Source of the DNA: Plasmopara viticola
Lineage: Eukaryota; Oomycota; Peronosporomycetes; Peronosporales; Peronosporaceae
DNA length: 64,000 bases
NCBI GenBank assembly: GCA_001695595.3
Contig: MBPM02000032.1
Location: forward strand, 724,094-788,093
Direction: 5' to 3'
Both the position numbers and the translations under genes were made by a program. The number at the start of each line of letters is the position of its first letter. Positions within the stretch are counted from its first letter, which is position 1. Below, one piece after another: positions 1 through 10,047 of the stretch. The notes below the pieces were generated by a model. The model saw nothing but the letters and a program-made list of their open reading frames with translations, ran no database searches and was not told the origin of the DNA.

Positions 1-1225
1 AATACTGTGTGGCGGACAGTTGTCTTTTCAAAAATTGCACTTCTCTGAAATGTCTAGGGTATGATAAAAAATGCCACATGTGCGCTGTCGTAGACTCTCC
101 TAGGTTCTGACCGCTAGAGATTAAAGGAGCCTTAGGCCAGCAAGGATGCTGTCAATTATTTCCACTGTCCGTAGGCCAAAAAGGTTCTAGATTTGTGTTG
201 GCCATGTGAAATGTCTCGTGCGAAAGGACAGGGAAGGCTATGATTCCCGCTTCAATCACTTGACCTGAAAAAGAACGAAGAGCTAGGAGGAAAGGGCGAG
301 GCTAATGACAGAAAGCTCGTTATATTTCTAGAATAAGTTTAATGGCCAGAGTCACGAACACAGTGGGCCAAAGGCAGTGTGACTCGCTCGAAGCCAATAC
401 TTGCGTAAGCCGCCGTTACATGAGAGTCTATTGTCGAAAGATCTGACGAAGAGGAGGGAACCCTGTATGATAAATATATGTAGACCTTTATGTTGAGCTT
501 TGTGCTCACCTGATTTGCGTGCCAGGCATCTATAGACGGTACTTCGTTTTTGAGAACGTTAGTTTTAGCACGACCTCACACTTGATATGCGCGTAAGTAT
601 TAAACGCGTCAAAGTCAACCAAAGCATTCTACTCAGAATCGTGAAGGGTCTATGATCAACACCCAAATTTAGGATCCTTGGACACTTTGCAACGCTGTCT
701 GACCAATAAAAACAATTTGTGTATCTAATCTGAAATTGTGTGAGCATTCTTCCAGACGGGTTGGGTAAATTAAGGTTCGTAAAGCCCATGAAAAGGCGTG
801 TGAGTATGAATCTTAGCTTTGGTAACGAAAAGTGTGCAGACTTGGTTGGCAAAGAGTAATTGCCAATGCTTTATTTTTAATGATACATTTTTAATGGAAT
901 ACATCTGCGTCAAGCGCGTCAAGATGTTCAGACCAAAAACACATTGACCAGCCGGCTAGTAAAAATACATCAACTCCCGGAACAAGATCTTTTGAGCTTA
1001 AGAAGAAGGTATAAATCGATGTGGACTTGCCCTGGAGAGTTCTGAAATCATCGCGCAGATCGTGCGCGCAAGCCTGGCTTTTAAACAATGCAGCAATCTT
1101 CACAAATTTCAAAAACGATGAGCAATACCCTTCGGCTCATGTTCGTCGATCAAATGCGTTGTAACACCCTTACCGTTGAAAGGTATTTGTCATATGCTGA
1201 GAATCGTTTCGTACATCTGAAGAAA
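1..1225 (+). repeat. Dispersed repeat family R, copy a, left part
   Basis: This stretch matches the segment starting near 10048 along most of its length, for example the shared run around 60-150 and 10205-10290. The copy is cut at 1226 by a Copia element and resumes at 3301. Short open frames inside it (565-852 and 891-1112, minus) are not conserved in the second copy and are treated as chance. No protein was recognised. The first 70 bases also resemble the outer end of the Gypsy-associated arms at 32905 and 47590. Confidence 0.7.
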
Positions 1226-1372
1226 TGTTGAAGTTACACCGCTGAACGCATGTTGAACAGGCGGATGGCGTCACAGTATTTACGAGTACGTTACAGTAAG
1301 AAATTGCAAAATGGTAACCGTATATTGATATAAATAAATATATTCGTTTCCACTTTTACTTTCTACTTAACA
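1226..1372 (+). repeat. Copia 5' LTR
   Basis: It begins TGTTGAAGTTACACCGCTG and ends in AACA. It matches 3155-3300 with many substitutions, mainly in the second half, which suggests an old insertion. Confidence 0.85.
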
Positions 1373-1422
1373 GGTTAACAGCTGCAACAAGCTTTCTTTC
1401 ACAAGCAACGTCCTTGCCCACT

Positions 1423-1730
1423 ATGGCTGACAAGCGCACCGAAGTCCTCCTAGGGAGGGTCTCCCGGGCCGTCAAAAATCAGAGTGACGTCACGGAGGCG
1501 AAGCTGGCTGATGATGCCAAGGCTAGGCATCATCGCTCAAGGCGTTGAGATCCAGATCCAGACCAAGACTCGGTCGGCTTTGCGCGTCAGGAAGGCGTGG
1601 GAAACCCTTCGTGACTTATACAATCGCTCGACTCTTCACAATCGTTTGGTGATGACTCGTCGACTACACAAGTTCAAGGAAAGTAAAACAAGCATAGTAC
1701 AGCAACTGCCTCGTTTAACGAGCTAGAAGA
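1423..1730 (+). pseudogene. Copia Gag fragment
   Basis: An ATG at 1423 opens a frame that stops at 1548. The homologous reading continues in another frame from about 1580, where the peptide contains KAWETLRDLYNRSTLHNRL followed by RRLHKFKE. This is the typical helical core of the Copia Gag (UBN2-type) domain. At least one frameshift separates the start from this core, so no full Gag can be made. Confidence 0.8.
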
Positions 1731-2010
1731 GGGACTTCAGACTACGGGACAGATTCACGCCAGCTGGTGGTACTTCTCAGTAGTCTACCTTCGGAGTATA
1801 ACTTGGTTTCGTCGACTTTCTTATAATGCTAGGGACATTACGTTGATCTAAGTCAAGGAGAAACTGCTTTAAGAATCAGAGAAGCTGCAGAAGAAATAAA
1901 CAACGGGGAGAGTGTTTTGCGTAATTGGCAATGCTAGAAGATCTAAATGTGGATGGGACAATGGACGAAAGGGTGGTTTTCCACGCAATAACGGTGTATT
2001 CAAGGGCTAG

Positions 2011-2190
2011 TGCTTCAATTGTGATCGATCTGGACACATGAAACGAAGCTTCTCGGCCAGTAAAAGGTTTTACAGCGACAATACAGTGCTTGCTGTTGGT
2101 GAAGGTAAGTCATTAGGACGGCTGATTGACAGTTGAGCAACTTCCACATGACCCCACACCGGAAGGATTTGTTTGATTACAAGGGCCTAG
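2011..2190 (+). pseudogene. Copia zinc knuckle and protease site remnant
   Basis: At 2011 the reading CFNCDRSGHMKRS is a CCHC knuckle that has lost its last cysteine. At about 2125-2160 the reading I-D-S-stop-A-T-S followed, one base out of frame, by H-M-T-P-H corresponds to the Copia protease DSGA(T/S) site. The catalytic-loop glycine codon has become TGA. The active site is therefore broken. Confidence 0.75.
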
Positions 2191-2214
2191 AAGCTAGCAA
2201 AAATACATATGTCA

Positions 2215-2560
2215 GCAAAACAAGATTGTATACGGACTGAAGCAAGCAGCAAGTGCCCGAACAAGACATTCCACAGTGTCTTAGTCAGGATTGGCTTCAA
2301 GAGTTGCGGGGCAAATTATTGTGTTTATGTCATTAGCACTTAAAAAGATTTTGCCCACGTTGGACTTTATGTGGATGACATGATAATCGCAGAAAGAATC
2401 AGCAAAAAAATAAATCACGTGAAGAAGGTACTAAAGATGCTTTCACGATGAAGGAGCTGGTGCCCTATCGCTCTTTGATTAAATGATTGCTGTACATAAT
2501 GACATGTACTCGGTCGGATATTGCTTATGTGGTGACACAGCTATTACTTTTCTGGAGAAG
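2215..2560 (+). pseudogene. Copia reverse transcriptase remnant
   Basis: Readings in several frames give VYGLKQAASA (the Copia YGLKQ motif), then LYVDDMIIAE (the catalytic YVDD box) and MTCTRSDIAY (the block after the palm). Their order and spacing match Copia polymerase, but stops and frameshifts separate them and the N-terminal half of the domain is missing. Confidence 0.85.
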
Positions 2561-2748
2561 CCGGGATAACAACATTTCAGGACAGCAATTTGAGTGGTAC
2601 AGTACCTGAATACTTCGCGTCAAATCGGTATCGTATACCGAGGAAGTAGAAGCGTTGCGGTCAAAGCATACTTGAATGCAATTTGAGGCAGCAATACGGA
2701 TGACAGACGCTCGGTCTCGAGATTTATGATCATGTTTGCGAGTCACCA

Positions 2749-3141
2749 GTGGTATTCAAGTCGAAGTACCAGCGGACAGTTGCGCTGAGCTTAGCGGAAT
2801 CTGAGCATATGGCTCTCAGTCTATGCACACAACAAATTTTTTGGACGCAGGCAATGCTAAAGGACATGGGTCACGAGCAAGTTGAAGGAACACATGTTTG
2901 GGAAGACATTCATGGTGCTGTCGCGTCGGCCAATAACGCCGGAAACCATGCATGGACATAGAATGTGGACGTCAAGCACCACTATATACGTGAGAACCTG
3001 CACGAAGGACTGTTGGAGATCGACTATATCGACACGAAGAGCCAGCTTGCAGACATACTGACGAAGGCACTTGGAGCCAAGATGCTGAAATATCTGCGCG
3101 AAGCCTCGAGAATCAAGACCAAGTCAGCCACACAGCATTAG
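2749..3141 (+). pseudogene. Copia RNase H and C-terminal remnant
   Basis: The frame from 2749 reads VALSLAESEHMALS, the RNase H motif with its catalytic glutamate, and ends early at 2959. In the continuing region VDVKHHYIRENLHEG and QLADILTKALG match the conserved Copia pol C-terminus (D-I-K-x-H-x-I-R and ADI-x-TK). A stop at about 2959 lies between the two parts. Confidence 0.85.
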
Positions 3142-3154
3142 CGGTGAAAGGGAA

Positions 3155-3300
3155 TGTTAAAATTACACAGCTGTATGCATGTTGAACAGACGGATGGCGA
3201 CACGGTATTTACGAGTACGTCGCAGTAAGTAATTACATGATAGTAGCCGCTCATTGGTCTAGACAAATATACTCACTTGAGTTTTGCTTTATACTCAACA
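3155..3300 (+). repeat. Copia 3' LTR
   Basis: Direct repeat of 1226-1372. It starts directly after the purine tract ending at 3154 and ends in CTCAACA. Confidence 0.85.
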
Positions 3301-5340
3301 AAAACAGTATCAATAATTGCTTAGTGACGGAATTAAGTAATATTATTGAAAAAGGTTACTGTATCCAGGATACCAGAGGATGAAGTTTTAACGCTTCCTG
3401 AGGTTGGTAGCCGTGCACGACTTGGTTGCTGAATACGAAGTATGACGCTAAAAGGTCATGGATCTGGGCTGAGTGCGACTCGCTTTGATAGCAAGCGTAA
3501 ATGTGGCGAGTCATTGACCCCCCATGGCTAAAAGGCAGAAGCGCTATTGGTGTGGACGGTCAATGTTTTGAGTATTGAAATGGCGGCGATGGGTATAAAA
3601 GGGTTCGAGGCGGTGAAGCATTAGAGTGGCACGGAGGACAAGGAGCAGCGCTATTCAAACAAGCCCTCTCTTTTGACCATCAGTGACATAGATTACTTTA
3701 TACTGCGACTGTCCCTATCACTGCACGTGTGGTTGCATATAGACAACCGGGAAAGGACTCTTTAAGCTAGCAAATGCTGCGGACGATAAGTGACTGGCAT
3801 GGCTTCCAGCCAGCAAATCAGACTTTCACACTAAGTAACCTTGCGCTTGCTGTAGAATATAGTAGGTATGAATGCGCAACTTGAAGGATGCAAACGAACC
3901 ACTAGGAACGCTCGTTGTGAACAGCATTTGCTTTTGTGTCATGCGACGTCTAGTCGGTCAAAAGCCTTGGCATTTAGGAAGCTGCCTTTTGTTGCGTCTA
4001 TAAACGAACAAATGAATTTTATAAAGCGAGGCACTGAGTAGCATTGCTGCATGGTAGACGTCAGGCTAGATGTAAGCTTGAGGCTTGATTGCGTCGATTC
4101 AGCAAAGTCCCTTGGCAGATTCATTCTCATAAAGGGAAAGACGGTAACGCAATATGCTGATTGAGCAACAGCGCCTTTATTTACCGGAACAAGAGACTGG
4201 AATGTCTCATAGACATAATAAGGCTCCTTTCCATATCTCTGATTGAGCTGAATATGATGTCCATGGCGGAGCTCAAAATCTCGATAAGCTCAATCGCATC
4301 GCCACTGCGGTAGTCGTCCGATTCACAAAAAAAATCAGTTTTTTACTTCTATGGGTCAACAGACACAAAGAAGGTAATTAGTTTGAAGTTGATTCTCAAT
4401 TCAAAATGGCTCATCTGATCCGTATCGCATCCGGTAAGGTACTATCTTATGAGCTCCTTTATCGACGTTAAAGTTTGAAAATGGCGCTATAAGATTTTGT
4501 TGGTTTGAGAAAAGCAAATACCATGTAGCACGGCAGTAGCGTTCATCTAAAAAATGAAATTCATTTACTTAGGCTTCCAGGCAAATCGCGTGAAGAAATG
4601 TTTTTTGTCCAGCAAGCTTACGCTTTTTACGCCAAAATTCAATGGCAAAAAACTTTTGGCAAGTGGAGCATTGTGGATGCTTGGAATAAACAGTGTTTGG
4701 CTGTCGATCTAGCACTGGCGCTATATTTTAAAAGCTAGGGATGCGAAAGAATAGGATTGGGTGGTCAATGTAAAGCACATTCGACCTAAACGATGTATTT
4801 AATTAGCTTCTCACATGGAAGAGTGACGTGCCCTTGACCGCGGTCAGCACTCCGTGTGTCTTGCTGTGGATGTAGCTTGTCATGTATTGAATGCGTCTGC
4901 AGACTTTATAAGGCGTGTGTACCGACACATATTGATGATGTCGTTTTTGCAGTCATATAGAGCGGGATAAGTATCATTTACCTTCTTACCTGCATTTAAT
5001 GTTAGGGTCCTACTTGGGACAAAATAACTCGTATAATCCGTGCCAGAATTATAAGCACATTCCCAACAGTGTTAAAGCAAATCTTGATGCACAAAGAGCG
5101 GCCAGACTTGACTTTAAAGTCGGAGACCGATCACTTCGAGATAAACCTTTTGAAATTAGGTAAGTGGTCATGCATCTAGTGCCTTAAACGCATTAGGCAC
5201 AAAATTAGCTGTACATATATCCGCGCTGGCATGATTAAGGGTTTTCATCAGGTTCACTTTTTCACCATCGTTGCTAAGAACCACGAAAAAAATCGGGTGA
5301 TATGTCGTATATCTTTCTTTAGGTCATAAAAAATAATAAG
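3301..5340 (+). repeat. Dispersed repeat family R, copy a, right part
   Basis: This is the continuation of the copy interrupted at 1226. It matches 11310-12950, 29090-30700 and 43300-44700 in the same orientation. It also matches 27951-28400, 41035-41500 and 51950-52400 in the opposite orientation, for example the TTGACCGCGGTCA core near 4833. Frames are broken throughout. A recurrent reading in the middle of R ends in a leucine-rich ALxxIAALLDVRMSV-like peptide, so R probably derives from a coding element that I cannot identify. Confidence 0.7.
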
Positions 5341-6040
5341 AAACTGAGACTGCATTACTATTGTTTTGATATCATTGCATACCGGAATAATTTCAAACGA
5401 TGTTAATATGTAGTAGCAATAGTACTATTTGACATATTCAGCCGCTCACTTCTATGGTTTGAGTTATCTTAAACTCTTATTAGAATATTTCGGTTTGATA
5501 TCAAGCATATTTACTCTTATATGACTTTGTGTGCGCTTCACTCTATGTTATTACTCTTCCAGTCTTTATTTTAGTGCTTACTCTGCATGCATCTTCAGCT
5601 CACTATGTGACTTATAGTTTGTATGCCTGTCGTCCTCGATTTACAGTTTTGACCTACTATATAGTACACTTTTAGATACCACAACAGTAGCTAGGTAAAT
5701 TGCTGGATAAAAGTGTAATGAATTTTGTTTAACTTTACAATGACAGAGGGAGCGCCTATAGCTACACTTCCCCCCTGCCTAGAGCTACACCCCCCTCTTT
5801 ATGCTGACCAATTAAAGTACAGCTTCATATATTCAGCCACCGCTTATTCACAGCGTAAAAGTTATGCAACTATTGGGTTCTTTCATTTCATCTCTGAGCG
5901 CAAATAGATGTTCCCACATTTCAAACCTTTTCGTTTCCAACCAAGTACAATCACAGAGCACCCTCGGTAATTGGGCGACACAGAAGATGTAAACTGCGGA
6001 CAATTAAAGGCAAACGAATTCAAGTGTAAGACAAACGAAT
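5341..6040. other. AT-rich spacer, nothing recognised
   Basis: Low-complexity, AT-rich sequence. The only open frame over 50 codons (5725-5907, plus) has no recognisable motif or conserved counterpart in the window and is not called. Confidence 0.6.
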
Positions 6041-7510
6041 TTATGGTGTGTTATCATCTGTCAATTTGAAAAGAGGCTTTACATCACTGTTCTTTCTGCG
6101 TTTCTTGCGTTTACGACGCTTGTGATTCTCCTTTCGAGTAGCAGACAAAACCTTTCGTTTTTTGTTTACTCGAACAACCTGAAATTGAGGTATTACAGTC
6201 TCACCTTTAAGCGCACTAGTCGTTTCAATATCCTCCTTAACTTCTGCCTCACCATCCGCTCGATCCATTCATTCGAAATATGTTACAAAGAATCCATTTG
6301 TTAAGTCCTCGAGTCCATTTGCACGCACAAGAGCCTCAGCTTCCTCGGCCGATAAACCTGCAGCTTTAAGACCACGATGAGGCCACGAAAAATGGCCGGG
6401 CTTCAAGATAAACGGACGCGCTGTACAAATCTTTTCCTCTGATTTTAAAGCTGCAGCGACAACCTCTTCGTTCTTTTTCTGAGAGATTGAACACGTCGAA
6501 TACACGACACATTCTACCTGCGGAAACGAGAATGCCTTGCGCAATGCGTTTAATTGGAAGTCTGCGAGCGATTGAAGACGTTTGGCCGTATTCTCCTCGC
6601 ATTCTGCACCCACGTCGTGCTCTAGCACTGTATCAAGTGAGCTCGCAATGTCCAGCAAGTGATTCAGATGGTTTGACATACCAGATTCAGAGCAAGAAGG
6701 GTCCCCTGCGCACGTTGCGGAACATTGCGTGGTCCACAGGATCTTACAGAAAGCTCTGGAGCACAGCTTGGACTCAAGAACTAGCACCTGCTAGCTTCAT
6801 ACGGTGTTTCAGCACTTCGAGTCTCTTAGGAGATCGGTCGATCGCTGTTTCTTATAGCCATTGTAATGCCTAAGGTCATGTCATACCTATCTGTGTCAAG
6901 GGCAACAAATATTCTTTGCTGTCGAGATTAATATAATCTACAGCCAGGTCTAGAACTGCTTAGAATCGTCTTTTTGCTCGTTCGCCGCTTCAAATTTAAG
7001 TCATTTTCTCCGTCCCCGTCTTGTTGCTGCAACAACATAGCCAGATGGCTGGTCTTATTGCCAGGGGCAGCGCACGCGTCAATCACGTCCCCCCGCATGC
7101 CGTCGATATCTACGTGCTCTCCGAGCAGCACAAAGGCTGGAAAGCAGCTGGCCTTATCCTGCAGCACAAGCTTATCACTCCTAATCATATCGTGCTCGTG
7201 TAGCAGACGGAAGTACTAAGAGATCGTCAACGTCCCGATCCTTTTTGACGTCGTAATCGCGCTTAACTGCTTAAACACCCTCACTTGAAGCCAGCAGAGT
7301 CTTAATGCGTACATAGCGAGGAAGCGCTAGATGCCGCGGGCAATTCTGGGGGAGCAGCGGTGCCTCGTTAAACGCCACCTTGCGCTTAATCTTAAGTCTC
7401 ACCAGTGCCGCGCGTAGGCCTGTCTGATGGTGTAAGAGCGCTTTCTTAACATGACCACCACCCTGTATGTTCTTCCGGCCAAACAAAAGATAATATACAT
7501 AGCAAGTTAT
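6041..7510 (-). pseudogene. NSUN5/Rcm1-type RNA m5C methyltransferase pseudogene
   Basis: Read on the minus strand from about 7510, pieces follow one another as in NSUN5/Rcm1, the S-adenosylmethionine-dependent enzyme that methylates a cytosine in large-subunit rRNA in the nucleolus. They are LLFGRKN..GGHVKKALLHH, PRYVRIKTLLAS, KLVLQDKASCFPAFVLL, VIDACAAPGNKTSHLA (the SAM-binding motif), PKRLEVLKHRMKLAGA, DPSCSESGM (first catalytic cysteine motif, normally DPSCSGSGM), VVYSTCSIS (second catalytic cysteine motif) and GFFVTYFE. A lysine/arginine-rich tail follows at 6041-6268. Frameshifts near 7215 and 6900, several stops and a TGA between the catalytic domain and the tail break it, and the first 80 or so residues are absent. 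A gene with many introns is an alternative, but the stops fall inside conserved blocks. It is probably an inactive duplicate. Confidence 0.85.
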
Positions 7511-8340
7511 GAAGCTGTACTTTGATTGATTAGCTATAGGCGCTTCCCTAAAGAATCAAGTGGCTTATGGCAGCGATGTTAAATACCATTACAGTGCTAG
7601 TAATTATTATCTTTCTGATTTGCAGGAAAATACGTCACTACAAAATTCTCCAATAAACTAGTTTTTCTTGTCCCTTACAATTTTCGTCCGTGCGTCGCCG
7701 CTATTCGTACCACAGCGATCTGAAGAGTTTGATGGATTTCCATATTACATGCTTTAAAATGATAAAAAAATGAAAAATAGATTGACAAAACGATTTATAC
7801 AGTATAGCGAACGTTAGTCGTTTTAAAACCCGATCGGTAGCAACAATAGCATGCATATATAGCGAGACAACGTCGGTGAAACAGTGGCCCTGTTCCAGAT
7901 CCCCATCTCACCAGCGCGGATGGTTGTACAGCTATATCTCCGCTCGATGATTTATTAATAAATCGAGAGAATCTTGGGATAGACTCAAAGTGCAAATTGT
8001 GTGCTATTGCGCACTAGATGCATGGCTACATACCTACCGTATAAGTGGTAAACTTTGTAAGTGACCGATCCTCGACTTTGGTCATGAGTCTGACCGCTGC
8101 TCGTGCACGTGACAGTGCAGCAACTTTGGTTGCAGGAAGTGGGCCAGAGCGATAGCAGCCGATGCTTGGGTTGTATCTATTTTATAAGATAATCAAGGCT
8201 TGGCTTTGCTGTCTTTGTAGCCAAGCTTCAAATCGCCGAGCAGACGTTAGCATATCTACCGATCCGGCACTACACAGCCATCCCCTGCATCGTTTATGGT
8301 ACCAGCTAGATACCCGAGTGTATGTACTATATGGTTGGAT
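7511..8340. other. Upstream region of E1 with intergenic module X (7795-8000)
   Basis: No gene was recognised. Positions 7795-8000 carry a module that recurs beside other effector copies (near 24650, 40840, 51800, 57820, 61150 and 63840). Its marks are a TAGCAACAA run, a GCAACGACGG run, CACCAGCGCGGATG and TACAGCTATATC. Confidence 0.6.
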
Positions 8341-8412
8341 GCGCAAACGGATACTAGAATGCAATTTATTCGCACTACGTTTTCATTATTCAATTAGCCA
8401 GCGAGTGTCCGC
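8341..8412 (+). promoter_or_regulatory. Putative core promoter of E1 (Inr/FPR-like)
   Basis: TTTCATTATTCAATTAGCCA at 8381-8400 lies 13 bases before the ATG. The same block, TCATT-(2 to 3 bases)-(C/T)ATTTGGCCAGCAAG in its best form, precedes E2, E4, E5, E6, E7, E8, E10 and E12 at nearly the same distance. It resembles the oomycete initiator plus flanking promoter region. The transcription start itself is an inference. Confidence 0.6.
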
Positions 8413-9564
8413 ATGCATCTTTGCAGCGTTGTTTTAGCCCTCGTACCAGTCCTCCTCCTTCTCGCGAAAGCCGACGCTTCTACGAATGCGACAGCATCCC
8501 CCACACCTTTGAGGGCATTTTCATCTGCTGGAAATCGACCTGGTACCCTCATCTCGGAACCGTTCACCGCACGAGACGAAGAGAGGGTCCATGGGATCGA
8601 TGAATTTGCCTGGGGAAATAAATTTGCCGTCTTGGCAGCCAAAGCCAAGCAGGCTTTCTTGAAACATGATTCGAACTCTCAGCTTGAGCTCAAAGTAGCT
8701 TGGTGGAGGGTGACAAATGTAAATCCTCGCAAAGTCTACATCAAGTTAAAGCTTGACAAGGACGACGATTGCGTTTTGTTCAACCCTCGATTTCCTCTTT
8801 GGTACAAGTACGTGAAAAGCTACAATTTGGAGCATCCTAAGAAGGAAGTGTCGGTTATAGATGAGTTGGAAAAGCATTACGGTGATTATTCAGTGATGTT
8901 GATGCTGGAACAGGCAAAGCGAGAAGAAAACGCGGATGTTAAAGCTATTGGCGCGACGCTGCAAAGTGAGCAGATGAATGCTTGGATGGTTGTTGGATAT
9001 CCCCCAAAACTTCTTTATAATTATTTGCGGTCACACTGGAACCCCCCGCACTTGCTGTCCGGCCGTGCGTTTGATGTCTGGAATCTTTATTTCACCAAGG
9101 TCAATCATATTAGATCAATGTCACTCTTTGATAAGATGTATCAAACCTTCGGTGACGAGGAGCTACCTTTGCTACTAAGCGCGGCCACTCAGCCACAAAC
9201 GGGCACGCTGACACCACGCGTCGAAGAGCTGACGACACAGCTTCAACTTCAACTAGAACAGTACTGGCTGGATAAACGCGTGCCGCCACAGCTTGTATTT
9301 GCATATTTGAAGCTTGACAAACACCCAACTTATCTTCTTGATAGGCGGGAGATCGATGTATGGATGAGGTACGCGGAAAGATTTTGGGAAAGGTATCGAA
9401 AGGTCAACACTCTCTACGAGGCCATTGGAAGCTGTTATACCATAAACGAGATTCTAAGTATTTTGGAAAAAGTTCGAAGTGATGATGGCAAGAAGTTGGC
9501 GACGGCATTGAAGAAGGAGATGGCGTTGAAGTTTGCGAAGGCATTTAAGGAGGAGATGGCATAA
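8413..9564 (+). CDS. E1: secreted EER effector with three LWY modules, no RxLR (intact)
   Basis: A 383-residue protein. Residues 1-23 form a hydrophobic signal peptide ending near ADAS. An RPGTL stretch (42-46) sits where RxLR is usual, and the dEER motif DEER is at 55-58. Three LWY modules follow, with paired tryptophans at W98/W130, W191/W223 and W285/W317, always 32 residues apart and about 93 residues from module to module. Such oomycete proteins are secreted and act inside plant cells, where LWY arrays form scaffolds that bind host proteins. No host target can be read from the sequence. The start is set by homology to E4 and E5 and by the promoter block just upstream. The C-terminus ends in a lysine-rich KKEMALKFAKAFKEEMA tail unlike its relatives, and a TAA falls about seven codons before the family's usual end. 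Confidence 0.9.
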   Translation: MHLCSVVLALVPVLLLLAKADASTNATASPTPLRAFSSAGNRPGTLISEPFTARDEERVHGIDEFAWGNKFAVLAAKAKQAFLKHDSNSQLELKVAWWRVTNVNPRKVYIKLKLDKDDDCVLFNPRFPLWYKYVKSYNLEHPKKEVSVIDELEKHYGDYSVMLMLEQAKREENADVKAIGATLQSEQMNAWMVVGYPPKLLYNYLRSHWNPPHLLSGRAFDVWNLYFTKVNHIRSMSLFDKMYQTFGDEELPLLLSAATQPQTGTLTPRVEELTTQLQLQLEQYWLDKRVPPQLVFAYLKLDKHPTYLLDRREIDVWMRYAERFWERYRKVNTLYEAIGSCYTINEILSILEKVRSDDGKKLATALKKEMALKFAKAFKEEMA

Positions 9565-9773
9565 GAGTTGGCAGACCCGTTAGCTTAGAAGTTGCAATTG
9601 TGTTCGAGTCGTTGTAATTGGTTGACATAACGAATGACACGTTTAGGCAGTACCGAGCGCGGCTGTAGGTGACAGCAAGCCGTAATATTATCTTCTAAAA
9701 TAACAATTTGTCCCCTATTAGGAGTGTATAATCCTGCCTTGATTTCTTGCGACCAACTTTCAAAAAAAATTTA
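9565..9773. other. 3' flank of E1
   Basis: After the stop the sequence still resembles the family C-terminus for a few codons (GAGTTGGCAGACCCGTTAGC then TTAG) and then the common 3' flank. No separate gene is seen. Confidence 0.5.
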
Positions 9774-9919
9774 ATATAGGTTTTCGACCGTGAAGATCTA
9801 ATGGAAAAGCCCGATCGAATCATCATATAGGTTTTCGACCGTGAAGATCTAATGGAAAAGCCCGATCGAATCATCTTTTCGACCGTGAAGATCTAATGGA
9901 AAAGCCCGATCGAATCATC
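9774..9919 (+). repeat. Three-copy 51-bp tandem repeat
   Basis: Two full 51-bp units (9774-9824 and 9825-9875) and one 44-bp unit lacking the first seven bases (9876-9919) are otherwise identical. Each holds TTTTCGACCGTGAAGATC and ends GCCCGATCGAATCATC. The identity points to a recent expansion. It lies between E1 and the R repeat. Confidence 0.95.
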
Positions 9920-10047
9920 ATCACGAGACTTCATTCGCTGTCATTTGTCATTGCCTTTTACTTCACAACGAGTATAGAAAACGATACATAAAAAAACGAT
10001 GTTTTTTCTTAAAATCTTTTTTCTGCACGTCCAAGATCTTGTGAAAC

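Larger units (their letters stand above)
1226..3300 (+). mobile_element. Decayed Ty1/Copia retrotransposon with both LTRs
   Basis: Two direct terminal repeats of about 147 bp bound the element. Both start TGTT and end CA, and a purine-rich tract (3142-3154) sits directly before the right one. Between them, in Copia order, are pieces of Gag, a zinc knuckle, an aspartic protease site, reverse transcriptase and RNase H. The body is only 1.8 kb, so integrase and much of the polymerase are deleted, and the frames are broken by stops and frameshifts. A clear 5-bp target duplication is not visible. The element sits inside a copy of dispersed repeat R, so R is older than this insertion. Confidence 0.9.

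Noticed and set aside
565..1112. Minus-strand open frames of 73-95 codons
   Set aside because: They lie in repeat R and are not kept open in the second copy at 10.6-11.2 kb. No motif is seen.
6122..6873. Plus-strand open frames antisense to the NSUN5-like remnant
   Set aside because: They are shadows of the minus-strand coding sequence, which has clear family motifs.
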